In this document: one piece after another, positions 43,999-54,904 of the stretch | Numbering within the stretch: the first letter of the stretch is position 1 | How the letters are laid out: each line of letters starts with the position of its first letter | Assembly (NCBI GenBank): GCA_900661335.1 | Contig: CAACVY010000008.1 | Coordinates: 1-55,107 of the forward strand | Reading direction: 5' to 3' | Source of the DNA: an uncultured bacterium | GTDB lineage: Bacteria > Verrucomicrobiota > Kiritimatiellia > PWTM01 | DNA: 55,107 bases | Made by a program: the position numbers and the translations under genes | The notes under the pieces: generated by a model | The model's input: the letters and a program-made list of their open reading frames with translations, nothing else | Database searches by the model: none | Told to the model about the DNA's origin: nothing

Positions 43999-44027
43999 AT
44001 TTTCGAACCTCCTCCCCAATTTTTCAA
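43999..44027 (-). promoter_or_regulatory. Promoter of tRNA-Thr
   Basis: On the minus strand TTGAAA (44027-44022) and GAAAAT (44004-43999) are separated by 17 bp and end 11 bp before the tRNA. Confidence 0.55.
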
Positions 44028-44499
44028 CCCTTGTGTCCCCTTCGATGGAACACCTGGGGATGCCGTGGCGGATGCCGCTGTGGTCAATATGCCGCCGGTC
44101 GCGGAACTCTTTGGGCGTAGCGGATCGGCTCCCGAGTTAGGATGCGATCCATCAAAACGGTTCACTCTGGCCGTGATGGAGTTCAGGAAAACACTTCCAA
44201 TGCAGGCCTGTGGTGGCCAACTTGGAACGCGTAATTGCCCCTGCCATCCGACCCGACGGCGAAGAAATCTGAATGGTCGAGCATGGGGCATGAAAATTAG
44301 GATGATCATCCCGGAGTTACCCCAGATCGAACCTACCCAGAACGCGGAGTGAATTCGCGACAACCCAGAAAATCGCGCGTTCAAAATTCCATCTAACTCT
44401 TTAAAAATCAAAGACTTAAGCGAAATTCTCGCACGTGTCTGGCACCTTTTTTGCCCCTTTTGTTGCCCCTTTTGTGGGCACTTTTTTTTGGCGGCACAC

Positions 44500-44527
44500 T
44501 TGACACGGAAAATTTTCGGGATATATT
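44500..44527 (+). promoter_or_regulatory. Strong promoter with internal dyad before the Rrf2/sulfur operon
   Basis: TTGACA at 44500-44505 and TATATT at 44522-44527 flank a 16-bp spacer that contains the perfect 10-bp palindrome GAAAATTTTC. Rrf2 regulators bind AT-rich dyads, so this may be the autoregulatory operator. Confidence 0.65.
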
Positions 44528-44552
44528 CACTTCAAAGTCTGCGGACAATGTG

Positions 44553-46378
<1,826 letters not shown>

Positions 46379-46404
46379 GCACAGCTCATTGGGAGGATTC
46401 TCAC

Positions 46405-46866
46405 ATGTCCGACATGACGTTTGAAGCCGTGGCATTCAGTGAAAGCGCGACTCGCAGCCGGGTGGTCACACGCCAGTTCTCTATCGTCGTGGACGAGCCG
46501 GCGCAGCTCGGCGGAACTGACGCGGGTCCCAACCCGGTCGAGTACTTGTTGGCGTCCCTGGTAGGGTGCCTCAACGTCGTCGCGCACGTGGTGGGCGCGG
46601 AACTAGGGATCCAGTGGCGGCGGTTGCAGATCTCCGCAAGCGGTCGGCTGAATCCCGACCGGTTTCTGGGGCGCCCCACAAGTGATCGCGCGGGGTTTCA
46701 ACAAATCGCCGTGCGCTTGGAAGTGGACAGCGATGCGCCCGCCGAGCTATTGAGCCGGTGGTTAAAGCAGATCGAGCAGCGCTGCCCCGTGGCCGACACG
46801 TTGAGCGGTCCGACTCCGGTGGCACTCACCTATTCCAGTGTCATGCGAAAGTCCGAGGCAGGGTGA
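46405..46866 (+). CDS. OsmC/Ohr-family protein
   Basis: The 153-residue protein has the OsmC fold pattern, with GPNPVEYLLASLVGCLNV holding the first cysteine and EQRCPVADTL the second, the thiol pair used to reduce hydroperoxides. GGGAGGA precedes the ATG at 46405. It lies 26 bp after metY and one base before the CBS gene, so it is part of the operon. OsmC-like proteins recur in sulfur operons, where a role in persulfide or peroxide handling has been suggested; here it is only inferred. Confidence 0.88.
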   Translation: MSDMTFEAVAFSESATRSRVVTRQFSIVVDEPAQLGGTDAGPNPVEYLLASLVGCLNVVAHVVGAELGIQWRRLQISASGRLNPDRFLGRPTSDRAGFQQIAVRLEVDSDAPAELLSRWLKQIEQRCPVADTLSGPTPVALTYSSVMRKSEAG

Positions 46867-46867
46867 A

Positions 46868-48319
46868 ATGGCGACCTCGATTGGACCCATGTCGCCGCCG
46901 GCTCTCGATCGGTCGCAGCGACCATCTCCTCCCGCCGTGGACTCCGTTCTGGAGACTATCGGACGCACTCCGCTGATCCGGCTTCGACGGATCGGCCGTT
47001 CGCTCGCATCCCCAATTTACGCCAAGGCCGAGATGTTCAATCCCGGCGGAAGCGTGAAGGACCGTCCGGCCCTGGCCATGATCGAGGAGGCAGAACGCGA
47101 GGGGCTACTGAAGCCGGGGGGAACGATCATCGAGGCCACGGCAGGCAACACCGGCGTGGGGCTCGCGTTGGCCGCTGCAGTCAAAGGGTACCGGCTGATC
47201 GTCGTGATGCCCGACAAAATGAGCGAGGACAAGATCCGGCTGCTGCGCGCCTACGGCGCGGAGGTGGTCATCACACCCACCAACGTTCCGCCAGATTCGC
47301 CCGAAAGCTACAACGGTGTGGCGGACCGACTGGCCCGGGAAATTCCCGGCGCCTTTCGGCCCAACCAGTTTGCCAACCCGGCCAACCCCGCTGCGCATTA
47401 CTGTACGACTGGAGCGGAGATCTGGGAGCAAACTGGTGGCGCGGTCGACGTGTTTGTCGCGGGGATGGGAACCGGTGGCACGATCTCGGGCGTGGCCCGA
47501 TACCTCAAAGAACGCAAACCAGAAGTCGTCGTCGTGGGTGCAGATCCCGAAGGCTCCATCCTCTCGGGCGACAAGCCCCGTGTGTACTTGGTCGAAGGAA
47601 TCGGCGAGGATTTCGTACCCAAAACGTTCGATCGGCCATTGGTGGACGAGATGATCCGCGTCAGCGACCGCGAGTCATTCCTCACGGCGCGTCGCCTCGC
47701 GAGGGAAGAAGGAATCCTCGCCGGCGGATCGTCCGGCACGGCGCTAGCCGCCGCCCTCCGGTACGCGCAGCGACTGACCGAACCTAAGACCATCGTCGTG
47801 CTGCTGCCAGACACTGGGCGCAATTACCTCAGCAAATTCTACGATGATCGCTGGATGCACGAGCACGGGTTTGTCGGCGAGGATCCTTACGAATCGGTCA
47901 CCGTAGGAGGCGTTCTCTCATCCAAGTCGATGCAGCCGCGGCTGATCGCCGTGGGGGTTCATGACCGGTTGCGCCGCGCGGTGGAACTGATGCATAACTA
48001 CAACATTTCCCAACTGCCGGTCCTTCAGCAAAACCGGGCTGTGGGCAGCCTCACGGAAGCCACCGTGATGAAAATGGTGTTGGATGGATTGGACCTGGAT
48101 AGCCAAGAGGTCGGTCTGATCATGGGCGCCCCGTTGCCCGAGATCCCTTGGGAAGCGGATGTCGGCGAAGCCTACCGCCGTTTTTTGGCCGGCGCCCCTG
48201 CGCTCGTCGTCGTGCGCCAAGGGACCATCGAAGGCGTCCTCACTCGGTTGGACATCGTGGACTTTTTCTTGATGCGTCGTCGATCCCAGCAACGGTTCGG
48301 TTGGGGCGCGGGCATATGA
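46868..48319 (+). CDS. cbs: Cystathionine beta-synthase with C-terminal CBS-domain pair
   Basis: The 483-residue protein combines a PLP fold type II catalytic domain (K64 in NPGGSVKDRP, TAGNTGVGLA, GMGTGGTISG, GGSSGTALAA) with two CBS regulatory motifs from about residue 355 on (RRAVELMHNYNISQLPVLQ and APALVVVRQGTIEGVLTRLDI). It condenses serine (or an acylserine) with homocysteine. The regulatory pair suggests allosteric control, in eukaryotic CBS by SAM. It has no N-terminal heme domain. The ATG is 1 bp after the OsmC stop, and its own stop overlaps the next gene by ATGA. Confidence 0.92.
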   Translation: MATSIGPMSPPALDRSQRPSPPAVDSVLETIGRTPLIRLRRIGRSLASPIYAKAEMFNPGGSVKDRPALAMIEEAEREGLLKPGGTIIEATAGNTGVGLALAAAVKGYRLIVVMPDKMSEDKIRLLRAYGAEVVITPTNVPPDSPESYNGVADRLAREIPGAFRPNQFANPANPAAHYCTTGAEIWEQTGGAVDVFVAGMGTGGTISGVARYLKERKPEVVVVGADPEGSILSGDKPRVYLVEGIGEDFVPKTFDRPLVDEMIRVSDRESFLTARRLAREEGILAGGSSGTALAAALRYAQRLTEPKTIVVLLPDTGRNYLSKFYDDRWMHEHGFVGEDPYESVTVGGVLSSKSMQPRLIAVGVHDRLRRAVELMHNYNISQLPVLQQNRAVGSLTEATVMKMVLDGLDLDSQEVGLIMGAPLPEIPWEADVGEAYRRFLAGAPALVVVRQGTIEGVLTRLDIVDFFLMRRRSQQRFGWGAGI

Positions 48320-49494
48320 ACATGCGATTCGAAACTTTGACGGTTCACGCGGGACAAGAGCCGGACCCGTTGACCGGGGCCGTTACGGTGCCGGTGTACC
48401 AAACCTCGACCTATCGCCAGGATGGGATCGGGCGCCCGCGGGGCTACGAGTACTCGCGCACAGGCAATCCGACTCGCGCGGCGTTGGAAAAAGCGCTGGC
48501 CGCCCTGGAAGGCGCCGAGTATGGGTTGGCCTTCGCTTCGGGAGTGGCGGCCACCACGGCGGTGGTCATGTCGTTGCTCAAGCCCGGCGACCGTGTCGTG
48601 GCCGTCGAGGACCTGTACGGGGGCACGTACCGGCTACTCGAACGTTACGTTCGACCTTGGGGCGTGGCCGTGGACTATGTGCCGGCTACTGACACGGACC
48701 GCTGGATCGAATCCCTGCGGCAACCTACCCGACTGGTCTGGCTGGAGTCGCCGACCAATCCGCTCTTGCAACTGGCGGACATCGCGGCGGTCTCGTCGGC
48801 GGCGCATGCGTGCGGGGCCTGGGTGGCAGTGGACAACACCTTCGCCAGCCCTGCGCTGCAGCGGCCGCTGGAGCTCGGTGCGGATCTCGTTGTGCATAGC
48901 ACTACGAAGTACCTAGGCGGGCACAGCGATCTCATTGGCGGGGCGGTCGTCACGAGAGACCGCGTGCTCTACGAACGAATTCGGCACTACCAAAACGCGG
49001 CCGGCGCCGTGCCGGGCCCGTGGGACTGCTGGCTGTTGCTGCGCGGACTTCGTACGCTCTCCGTACGCATGCGTGCCCATTGCGAAAACGCTCGCGCGAT
49101 TGCGGAATGGCTCAGTCGCCACCCCAATGTGGAGCGTGTCTACTACCCGGGTTTGCCCGATCATCCACAGCGCGACCTGGTGCAACGCCAAATGTCCGCC
49201 CCGGGCGGCATGGTCAGTTTCGACCTGCGGGGAGGTCTGGAAGCGGTCGAGCACATGGTCAGCCGCCTGCAGGTGTTCATCCTTGGCGAAAGCTTGGGCG
49301 GCGTGGAATCGCTCGTGTGCTATCCGCCGAAGATGACCCATGCGGTCTTCGCGCCCTCCGAGCGTCGGCGACGCGGTTTGGGGGATGGGTTGGTCCGCCT
49401 CTCGGTGGGTATCGAGCATGTCGAGGACTTGATCGCAGATTTGGAGCAAGCACTGAACCTGAAATCCTCCACAACGAAAGGAACACACCCATGA
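48316..49494 (+). CDS. Cystathionine gamma-lyase/gamma-synthase-family PLP enzyme
   Basis: The 392-residue protein has [35 protein letters not shown] and the PLP lysine K198 in [12 protein letters not shown], all typical of the gamma-family transsulfuration enzymes. Sequence alone does not separate gamma-lyase from gamma-synthase. Next to a CBS gene, lyase activity completing homocysteine-to-cysteine conversion is the better guess. It is translationally coupled at both ends through ATGA overlaps. Confidence 0.9.
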   Translation: MNMRFETLTVHAGQEPDPLTGAVTVPVYQTSTYRQDGIGRPRGYEYSRTGNPTRAALEKALAALEGAEYGLAFASGVAATTAVVMSLLKPGDRVVAVEDLYGGTYRLLERYVRPWGVAVDYVPATDTDRWIESLRQPTRLVWLESPTNPLLQLADIAAVSSAAHACGAWVAVDNTFASPALQRPLELGADLVVHSTTKYLGGHSDLIGGAVVTRDRVLYERIRHYQNAAGAVPGPWDCWLLLRGLRTLSVRMRAHCENARAIAEWLSRHPNVERVYYPGLPDHPQRDLVQRQMSAPGGMVSFDLRGGLEAVEHMVSRLQVFILGESLGGVESLVCYPPKMTHAVFAPSERRRRGLGDGLVRLSVGIEHVEDLIADLEQALNLKSSTTKGTHP

Positions 49495-50447
49495 GCCGGA
49501 TATTCGCAGACAACTCAGAATCCATTGGCCGCACGCCGTTAGTGCGACTGAACCGCCTCACCCGAGGCGCCCATGCCACCGTGCTGGGCAAAATCGAAGG
49601 GAGAAACCCCGCCTACTCGGTTAAGTGCCGGATCGGTGCCTCCATGATTTGGGACGCCGAGCGCCGCGGCATTCTCCGGCCGGGCAAGGAGGTCGTGGAG
49701 CCCACCAGCGGCAACACTGGGATCGCGCTGGCCTTTGTATGTGCCGCGCGTGGTTACCCATTGACCCTCACCATGCCCGAAACCATGAGCCTGGAGCGGC
49801 GACGTGTCTTGGCCATGTTTGGCGCACGCTTGGTGCTTACGCCGGGCCCGGAAGGAATGCGTGGCGCGGTGCGGCAGGCCGAGGCGATCGTGGCTTCCGA
49901 CCCGGATCGCTACTTCATGCCCCAGCAGTTCAAAAATCCGGCCAACCCGGCCATCCATGAAGCCACCACTGGCCCGGAGATTTGGGAAGACACCGACGGT
50001 AAGGTGGATGTGCTCGTGTCCGGCGTGGGGACGGGCGGGACGATCACGGGCGTCTCCCGCTACATCAAACAGAAACTAGGCCGGCCATTACTCTCCGTCG
50101 CCGTGGAACCCGCCGAAAGCCCCGTCATCTCTCAGCGCCTAGCCGGTCAAGAACTCAAGCCGGGCCCACACAAGATCCAAGGAATCGGCGCTGGGTTTAT
50201 TCCGGACGTGCTAGATCTTTCACTGGTGGATCGCGTCGAGCAGGTCAGCAGCGAAGACGCCATCGAAATGGCGCGGCGCCTGGCGCGCGAAGAAGGCATC
50301 CTGTGCGGCATCTCGTGTGGGGCAGCCACGGTCGCGGCACTCCGGTTGGCGTTCGATCCCGCCTTCGCGGGCAAGACGATCGTTGTCATCCTACCCGACG
50401 CCGGCGAGCGATATCTTTCGACCGCGCTATTCGAGGGGATTGGCTGA
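49491..50447 (+). CDS. cysK: Cysteine synthase (O-acetylserine sulfhydrylase)
   Basis: The 318-residue protein begins with [17 protein letters not shown] and has the PLP lysine K45 in [31 protein letters not shown] and [12 protein letters not shown], matching CysK rather than CBS. It makes cysteine from O-acetylserine and sulfide. It could also be the sensing partner of the Rrf2 regulator, as CysK is for CymR in Bacillus. Its start overlaps the previous stop by ATGA and AAAGGA lies upstream. The 3' end overlaps the convergent acyltransferase gene by 21 bp. Confidence 0.95.
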   Translation: MSRIFADNSESIGRTPLVRLNRLTRGAHATVLGKIEGRNPAYSVKCRIGASMIWDAERRGILRPGKEVVEPTSGNTGIALAFVCAARGYPLTLTMPETMSLERRRVLAMFGARLVLTPGPEGMRGAVRQAEAIVASDPDRYFMPQQFKNPANPAIHEATTGPEIWEDTDGKVDVLVSGVGTGGTITGVSRYIKQKLGRPLLSVAVEPAESPVISQRLAGQELKPGPHKIQGIGAGFIPDVLDLSLVDRVEQVSSEDAIEMARRLAREEGILCGISCGAATVAALRLAFDPAFAGKTIVVILPDAGERYLSTALFEGIG

Positions 50448-51230
50448 AGCGCCCGAAGATCTTGGCGGCGCCTCGGGCGCAGGGGCGCTGGCCGGCCGGC
50501 GGAACTTGATCACCTTGGCCGGGATGCCCACAGCCACGGCGTAGTCCGGAATCGGCTCAGTCACCAGCGCGTGAGCCCCGATGATCGCGTGTGCGCCGAC
50601 GCGGGTTCCGTCCAGCACGGTGGCTTTGGTGCCGATCCAAGTGCCTTCACCGATCTCCACGCCACCGCGCGACACCGAGGGTTGGTCCACGATCGGAATG
50701 TCGGTGCGCGTGGCTTCATGGTCGGCACCGACGATGTACACGTAGGCTGCCAGGAGCGCCTTCGCCCCGATGCGCGTGTGCCCGTAGGTTCCGATCCGAC
50801 ACCAGGCTCCGATGTTGCATCCGGGGCCCAGTTCCAACGTACCGTCCGTGGTTGTGACCACGCTACACCAGCCAATGAATACGTCGTCGCCGATGAGGAT
50901 CCCGTCGCCCGTGGTCCCCTTGGCATCCAACAACACGCCGTCGTTCAGCACCACACGGTGGCCGAGACTGATCCGATGAGGGTGTCGAATCGTCAAATTT
51001 CGGCCAAAGATCACCCTACGGCCGCAGCGGCGAAACAACGTAGGATAAAACCTTGCCCGCAACCAGTACCCCACGGCGCCGGGCCAAGAGCTGAGCAGAC
51101 TGGTACACAGCTCGTACCACAAAAATGCGGCCGCGCCCACCTCGCCCACGACCATGCGCCGGTACTTCTGCGCCGCCGTGAGTTTGCGGTCGGTCAACAC
51201 GCGTTGTGCGCCTCGCGGAGTCGTGCTCAT
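50427..51230 (-). CDS. Left-handed beta-helix (hexapeptide) acyltransferase
   Basis: The 267-residue protein has an N-terminal helical segment with a hydrophobic patch ([19 protein letters not shown]). Hexapeptide repeats follow from about residue 75 ([42 protein letters not shown]). The product ends in the standard [16 protein letters not shown]. The [13 protein letters not shown] loop holds the likely catalytic His. This is the WbbJ/maltose-acetyltransferase-like group that acetylates sugars or lipids; the substrate is unknown. The last 15-20 residues are Ala/Pro-rich and overlap cysK. The ATG at 51230 has only a weak ribosome binding site. Confidence 0.85.
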   Translation of the reverse strand: MSTTPRGAQRVLTDRKLTAAQKYRRMVVGEVGAAAFLWYELCTSLLSSWPGAVGYWLRARFYPTLFRRCGRRVIFGRNLTIRHPHRISLGHRVVLNDGVLLDAKGTTGDGILIGDDVFIGWCSVVTTTDGTLELGPGCNIGAWCRIGTYGHTRIGAKALLAAYVYIVGADHEATRTDIPIVDQPSVSRGGVEIGEGTWIGTKATVLDGTRVGAHAIIGAHALVTEPIPDYAVAVGIPAKVIKFRRPASAPAPEAPPRSSGASANPLE

Positions 51231-51501
51231 GCCGCTTGTTGTAGCCCAACCTGCGTGCACCGCCAAGCGGTTCCCGGGATCTGAAGCCCGAGGATATCCA
51301 CCCAACGGGAATGATGGGCGGGAATCCATCCTGGCCGCACTCCTTCCGGCCTCCCCGAGCGCAGAACAGTTTGACCGACGGGAATGAACCGGGGGCCTGT
51401 GTGTACCCCGTATCGCGGTGGAGTGCAGCGCGCGCAGTTCGACTTTCCCGAACGCCGCCAGCGTGGTAGAAACTAGACTCAGTCTGGAAAGGAACCGTGC
51501 C

Positions 51502-52224
51502 ATGAAGAACGTGCCTCCACATTGGATCGTTACCGCCGCTGTAGTCTTGTCCGTCCCCGCAACATGGGCGGCGGAGCCGAACACGCTGACCGACCAAGAA
51601 CGCGCGGAGGGTTGGATCCTTTTGTTCGACGGCAAGTCTCTCGGCGCTTGGCGTGGCATAGCCAGCACCGACGTACCGGCGGGTTGGGACGCACACGATG
51701 GCGCCATCCGAATCGGCAAAGCCACCAAGGCCGGCGACATCATCACCCGAGAAAAGTTCCAAAACTTTGACTTCCGTTTCGAGTTTCGTCTGACTCCCGG
51801 TGCCAACAGTGGCGTAAAATACTTCGTGGACCCATCGCGCGCGCAGGGTACACATGGGATCGGATGCGAGTACCAGATCCTCGACGATGAGCGGCACCCC
51901 GACGCAAAGGCTCGCACCGACGGCTGCCGCACGCTGGCTGCGCTGTACGACATCCTCCCCCCCGCGCCCAACAAGCCCGTTCGTCCCGTCGGTGAATGGA
52001 ACGAGGGCCGGATCGTGGTTCGTGGGCCCAAGGTGGAGCACTGGTTGAACGGGGTGAAGGTGTTGGAATACGACCGCAGCTCCCCGGAGTTCCGCGCCGC
52101 AGTCGCGAAAAGTAAGTTCGCGAAAATGGATGGCTTCGGAGAGTGGGCCGAGGGGCATATCCTGCTGCAAGACCACAACGACGAAGTGCACTACCGCAAC
52201 CTGAAAATTCGACGGTTAGACTGA
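51502..52224 (+). CDS. Exported DUF1080 (3-keto-disaccharide hydrolase-like) protein
   Basis: The 240-residue protein has a signal peptide (WIVTAAVVLSVPATWA, cleaved before AEPN) and a single DUF1080 domain with WILLFDGKSLGAWRG, FRFEFRLTPGANSGVKYFVD, GCEYQILDDERHPDAK and WAEGHILLQDHNDEVHYRNLKIR. Such proteins act on 3-keto-glycosides or are carbohydrate-binding; the latter cannot be excluded. It leads a run with the HEAT-like and Gfo/Idh/MocA genes, a partnership often seen in PVC bacteria. GGAAAGGA precedes the ATG. Confidence 0.9.
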   Translation: MKNVPPHWIVTAAVVLSVPATWAAEPNTLTDQERAEGWILLFDGKSLGAWRGIASTDVPAGWDAHDGAIRIGKATKAGDIITREKFQNFDFRFEFRLTPGANSGVKYFVDPSRAQGTHGIGCEYQILDDERHPDAKARTDGCRTLAALYDILPPAPNKPVRPVGEWNEGRIVVRGPKVEHWLNGVKVLEYDRSSPEFRAAVAKSKFAKMDGFGEWAEGHILLQDHNDEVHYRNLKIRRLD

Positions 52225-52246
52225 GCGTTCACGAGGAGGACGAACT

Positions 52247-52735
52247 ATGCCGACCAATTCGGAGTTACGCGCGGCCAACGATCCCTTGCGCAGCGCGGAC
52301 GTGGACCAGCGGATGGAAGAGTTCAAGCGGGCACCCGATCCTTGGATGGAAGTCGCGCGCCTGACGCATGGTGGGGATCGTTCTTTTGCCTACACGATTC
52401 AATCCCTCGTGTGGGACGCGGCTCCGTCCCAGTACCCCGCGTTGGAAAAGAAACTCCTGGAGGTATTGAAGCAACCGGACTGCACCGACGTCGGTCGGGA
52501 ATTCGTCTGCCATATGCTGGCGCTGATCGGCTCGGAGGCGTGCGTGCCAGCCCTCGCGCCATGGTTGACGGACGAGCAGCGGTCGGACATGGCACGGTAC
52601 GCACTGGAAAACATCCCGGGCGAAGCCGTGGACCGGGCGCTCCACGCGGCCTTGGCGACCGCGCAGGGCCGAATTCGCGACGGCTTGGCGTCGACGATTG
52701 CCGCCCGGCAGCGTTGGATGGGAGGTCGCTCATGA
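52247..52735 (+). CDS. HEAT-repeat-like small protein
   Basis: The 162-residue all-helical protein has repeated helix pairs such as YPALEKKLLEVLKQPDCTDVGREFVCHMLALIG and ACVPALAPWLTDEQRSDMARYALENI, in the style of HEAT repeats. It has no signal peptide. AGGAGG stands a good distance before the ATG and the stop overlaps the next gene by ATGA. It may assemble with or regulate the oxidoreductase; no enzymatic residues are seen. Confidence 0.75.
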   Translation: MPTNSELRAANDPLRSADVDQRMEEFKRAPDPWMEVARLTHGGDRSFAYTIQSLVWDAAPSQYPALEKKLLEVLKQPDCTDVGREFVCHMLALIGSEACVPALAPWLTDEQRSDMARYALENIPGEAVDRALHAALATAQGRIRDGLASTIAARQRWMGGRS

Positions 52736-54021
52736 ATCGGCGCACGTTCCTTCGTTCGACGGGGATGGCCGCGGCGGCCAGCACGTTTCACATCGTGCCG
52801 TCCCGGGTACTCGGTGCGGACGCTCCCAGCCGTCAAGTCACCTTCGGCTTTGTCGGCACCGGCGGGATGGGGATGGCCAACATTGACCGAGTGCTCAAAC
52901 TGCGCGACCAAGGGGCCCGCATCGTCGCAGTGTGCGATGTGGATCGTTTCCATGCCGAAAAGGCTGCTCGGCGTGTCGAAACGGTCCAGGGCGACCGAGG
53001 CATCCACATCTGCGGCGATTTCCGAGAGCTTACCCGCAGCCCACGCATCGATGCCATCGTGATTTCCACGCCCGATCACTGGCACGCATTACCGGCGCTC
53101 GATGCCATCCGCCACGGCAAGGATGTGTTCGTGGAGAAGCCGTTGACCCACAGCATTCGCGAAGGGCAACTGCTGGTGGAGGAACTTCGAAAGCACCAGC
53201 GCGTCGGCCAGCACGGAACCATGCAGAGATCCGACCGCAAATTCCAGTACGCGGCCGAAGTGATCCTCAACGGACGACTGGGCAAGATCGAGCGCATTGA
53301 GGTGCTCATCCCGGCCAACAACAAGCACTGCGGCGCTACGTGGAAACCCGAGCCCGTGCCTCCGGGATTGGACTACGATTTTTGGCTCGGGCCTGCGCCG
53401 TGGGCACCGTACACGTCCCAGCGCACGCATTACCAGTTCCGCTTCATTTTGGATTACGCCGGTGGCCAAACCACCAACTGGGGCGCGCACTACATTGACA
53501 TCGCCCAGTGGGCCTTGGACATGGACGAGTCTGGACCGGTCGAGGTGGTCGGATGCGGCGAGTTCCCCACGACCGGATTGTTCACCGCGCCCACCCGAGT
53601 GGATTTCACCGCTACCTACGCCAACAGCGTCCGACTGCGTGTGCGCACACGCACCGATGGCGTGATGGACGGTAACGTTCGCTTTTACGGGGAACGGGGC
53701 TGGCTTGATGTCTCGCGGTCCAAGCTCACCGCGAGCGATCCCGCGTTGTTGAACATCCAGTTCGAGCCCGGCGAGCGAAGAGTCACGCCCAGCACTGACC
53801 ACATGGGCAACTTCCTGGAGTGCATCCGCACGCGCCAGCGCCCGGTGTCCGACTTGGCCATTGGCCACCGGACCACCACCGTGTGCAACCTGGGCAACAT
53901 CGCAATGATGCTCCGCCGACCGCTCAAATGGGATCCTCAGCACGAGGTGTTCATCGGGGACGAGCAAGCCAACCGGATGCTCTCCCGCGCCTACCGCGCC
54001 CCCTGGTCCTTGTACGCTTAG
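52732..54021 (+). CDS. Tat-exported Gfo/Idh/MocA-family oxidoreductase
   Basis: The 429-residue protein starts with a twin-arginine signal (MNRRTFLRSTGMAAAAS). A Rossmann fold follows (FGFVGTGGMG, AVCDVD, DAIVISTPDHWHA) with the family's catalytic EKPLTHS. The C-terminal alpha/beta half contains DYAGGQTTNWGAHYIDIAQWAL. Such proteins bind NAD(P), which is often pre-loaded for Tat export, and oxidise or reduce sugar hydroxyls. With the DUF1080 gene in the same run, C3 oxidation of a glycoside followed by cleavage is a reasonable model. The stop at 54021 is followed after 52 bp by an outer-membrane protein gene. Confidence 0.92.
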   Translation: MNRRTFLRSTGMAAAASTFHIVPSRVLGADAPSRQVTFGFVGTGGMGMANIDRVLKLRDQGARIVAVCDVDRFHAEKAARRVETVQGDRGIHICGDFRELTRSPRIDAIVISTPDHWHALPALDAIRHGKDVFVEKPLTHSIREGQLLVEELRKHQRVGQHGTMQRSDRKFQYAAEVILNGRLGKIERIEVLIPANNKHCGATWKPEPVPPGLDYDFWLGPAPWAPYTSQRTHYQFRFILDYAGGQTTNWGAHYIDIAQWALDMDESGPVEVVGCGEFPTTGLFTAPTRVDFTATYANSVRLRVRTRTDGVMDGNVRFYGERGWLDVSRSKLTASDPALLNIQFEPGERRVTPSTDHMGNFLECIRTRQRPVSDLAIGHRTTTVCNLGNIAMMLRRPLKWDPQHEVFIGDEQANRMLSRAYRAPWSLYA

Positions 54022-54073
54022 CAGGGCCATCGTGGCGCGGCCCCACTCCCCAACCGGTTTCCGGAGGTCCTAG

Positions 54074-54904
54074 GTGAAGTTGCCGACCTGGCGATGTCAT
54101 GGTTCTCGATGGTGGACGGCCTGGGCGCTCCTCGCGGTCGTGAGCCCCGCGGGCGCTGTGGAAGCCTCGCTCGAGCTGGCCACATGGTCGCGCTACGTGT
54201 TCCGAGGTCAGACCTACAGCGACGGCGCCGTAGCGCAGCCCGCGCTGACCCTTCGTTCCGGCCCATGGAGCTGGACGACCTGGGCCAACTTGGAACTGAG
54301 CGATGCGAATTCCACCTCCGACCGCGAGGTGCAATGGCGAGTCACCGAGGTGGACATTTACCTCAATTGGGCTTCGCCCATCTGGGGTCCCTGCAGCGTC
54401 GGGTTCGGGCTAGGAACCTATGCCATCGCCGAACCTCCCGGAGCTTCGGGCGATTCGACCGAAGTGTCCGCTTGGTATCGATTTGATCCGAGCGGACTGG
54501 ACCGCGCGCCTGGTTGGATTCGCGAATTGCCCGCCGTCACATGGTCTGCGTACTACGAGTTTCTGGAGTACGAGGATTGGTATGCCAGCGTGGAATTGGG
54601 CCGGACGTTGCCGCTGGCGGAGTCCTGGGAACTGACCGGCTACGCGCGCGTAGGCTATGCGGGGCGTAAGTACAACCAATACTTCTTTGCGACCGGCGAC
54701 AACGCTGCGGCCGTCGACCAGGCCGGCTGGAACGACCTAACGTTACGTGCAGAAATCGCCTACGCATGGACGCAGTGCTGGAAAATCGCAGTCTTGGCCG
54801 AGTACGGGCGCTTACTCGATGAAGACCTGCGCGACGCAGCTCGTGCGATTTACGGCCGCGGTGAATGGCGGGCCCTCGGCCTGAAAATTCAGTACAACTT
54901 CTGA
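54074..54904 (+). CDS. TorF-like outer-membrane beta-barrel protein
   Basis: The 276-residue protein has a signal peptide (WWTAWALLAVVSPAGAVEA), alternating beta-strands with aromatic girdles (SLELATWSRYVFRGQTYSDG, VDIYLNWASP, ELTGYARVGYAGRK) and a terminal Phe. These are features of outer-membrane porins. The opening strand resembles the TorF/TIGR02001 family of putative porins. It may be a channel for the sugar handled by the preceding genes. The GTG start has GGAGG seven bases upstream and no ATG competes. Confidence 0.75.
   Translation: MKLPTWRCHGSRWWTAWALLAVVSPAGAVEASLELATWSRYVFRGQTYSDGAVAQPALTLRSGPWSWTTWANLELSDANSTSDREVQWRVTEVDIYLNWASPIWGPCSVGFGLGTYAIAEPPGASGDSTEVSAWYRFDPSGLDRAPGWIRELPAVTWSAYYEFLEYEDWYASVELGRTLPLAESWELTGYARVGYAGRKYNQYFFATGDNAAAVDQAGWNDLTLRAEIAYAWTQCWKIAVLAEYGRLLDEDLRDAARAIYGRGEWRALGLKIQYNF

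Larger units (their letters stand above)
43988..44552. other. 565-bp region between tRNA-Thr and the Rrf2 gene
   Basis: This region holds the tRNA-Thr promoter at one end and the Rrf2 promoter at the other. A T/C-rich stretch with repeated TTGCCCCTTTTG units spans about 44448-44480. No SAM, cobalamin or T-box riboswitch signature was found, and no gene is supported. Confidence 0.5.

Noticed and set aside
43988-44500. SAM riboswitch or T-box upstream of the sulfur operon
   Set aside because: No conserved core sequence was found, and a strong promoter starts downstream of most of this region, leaving a leader too short for one.
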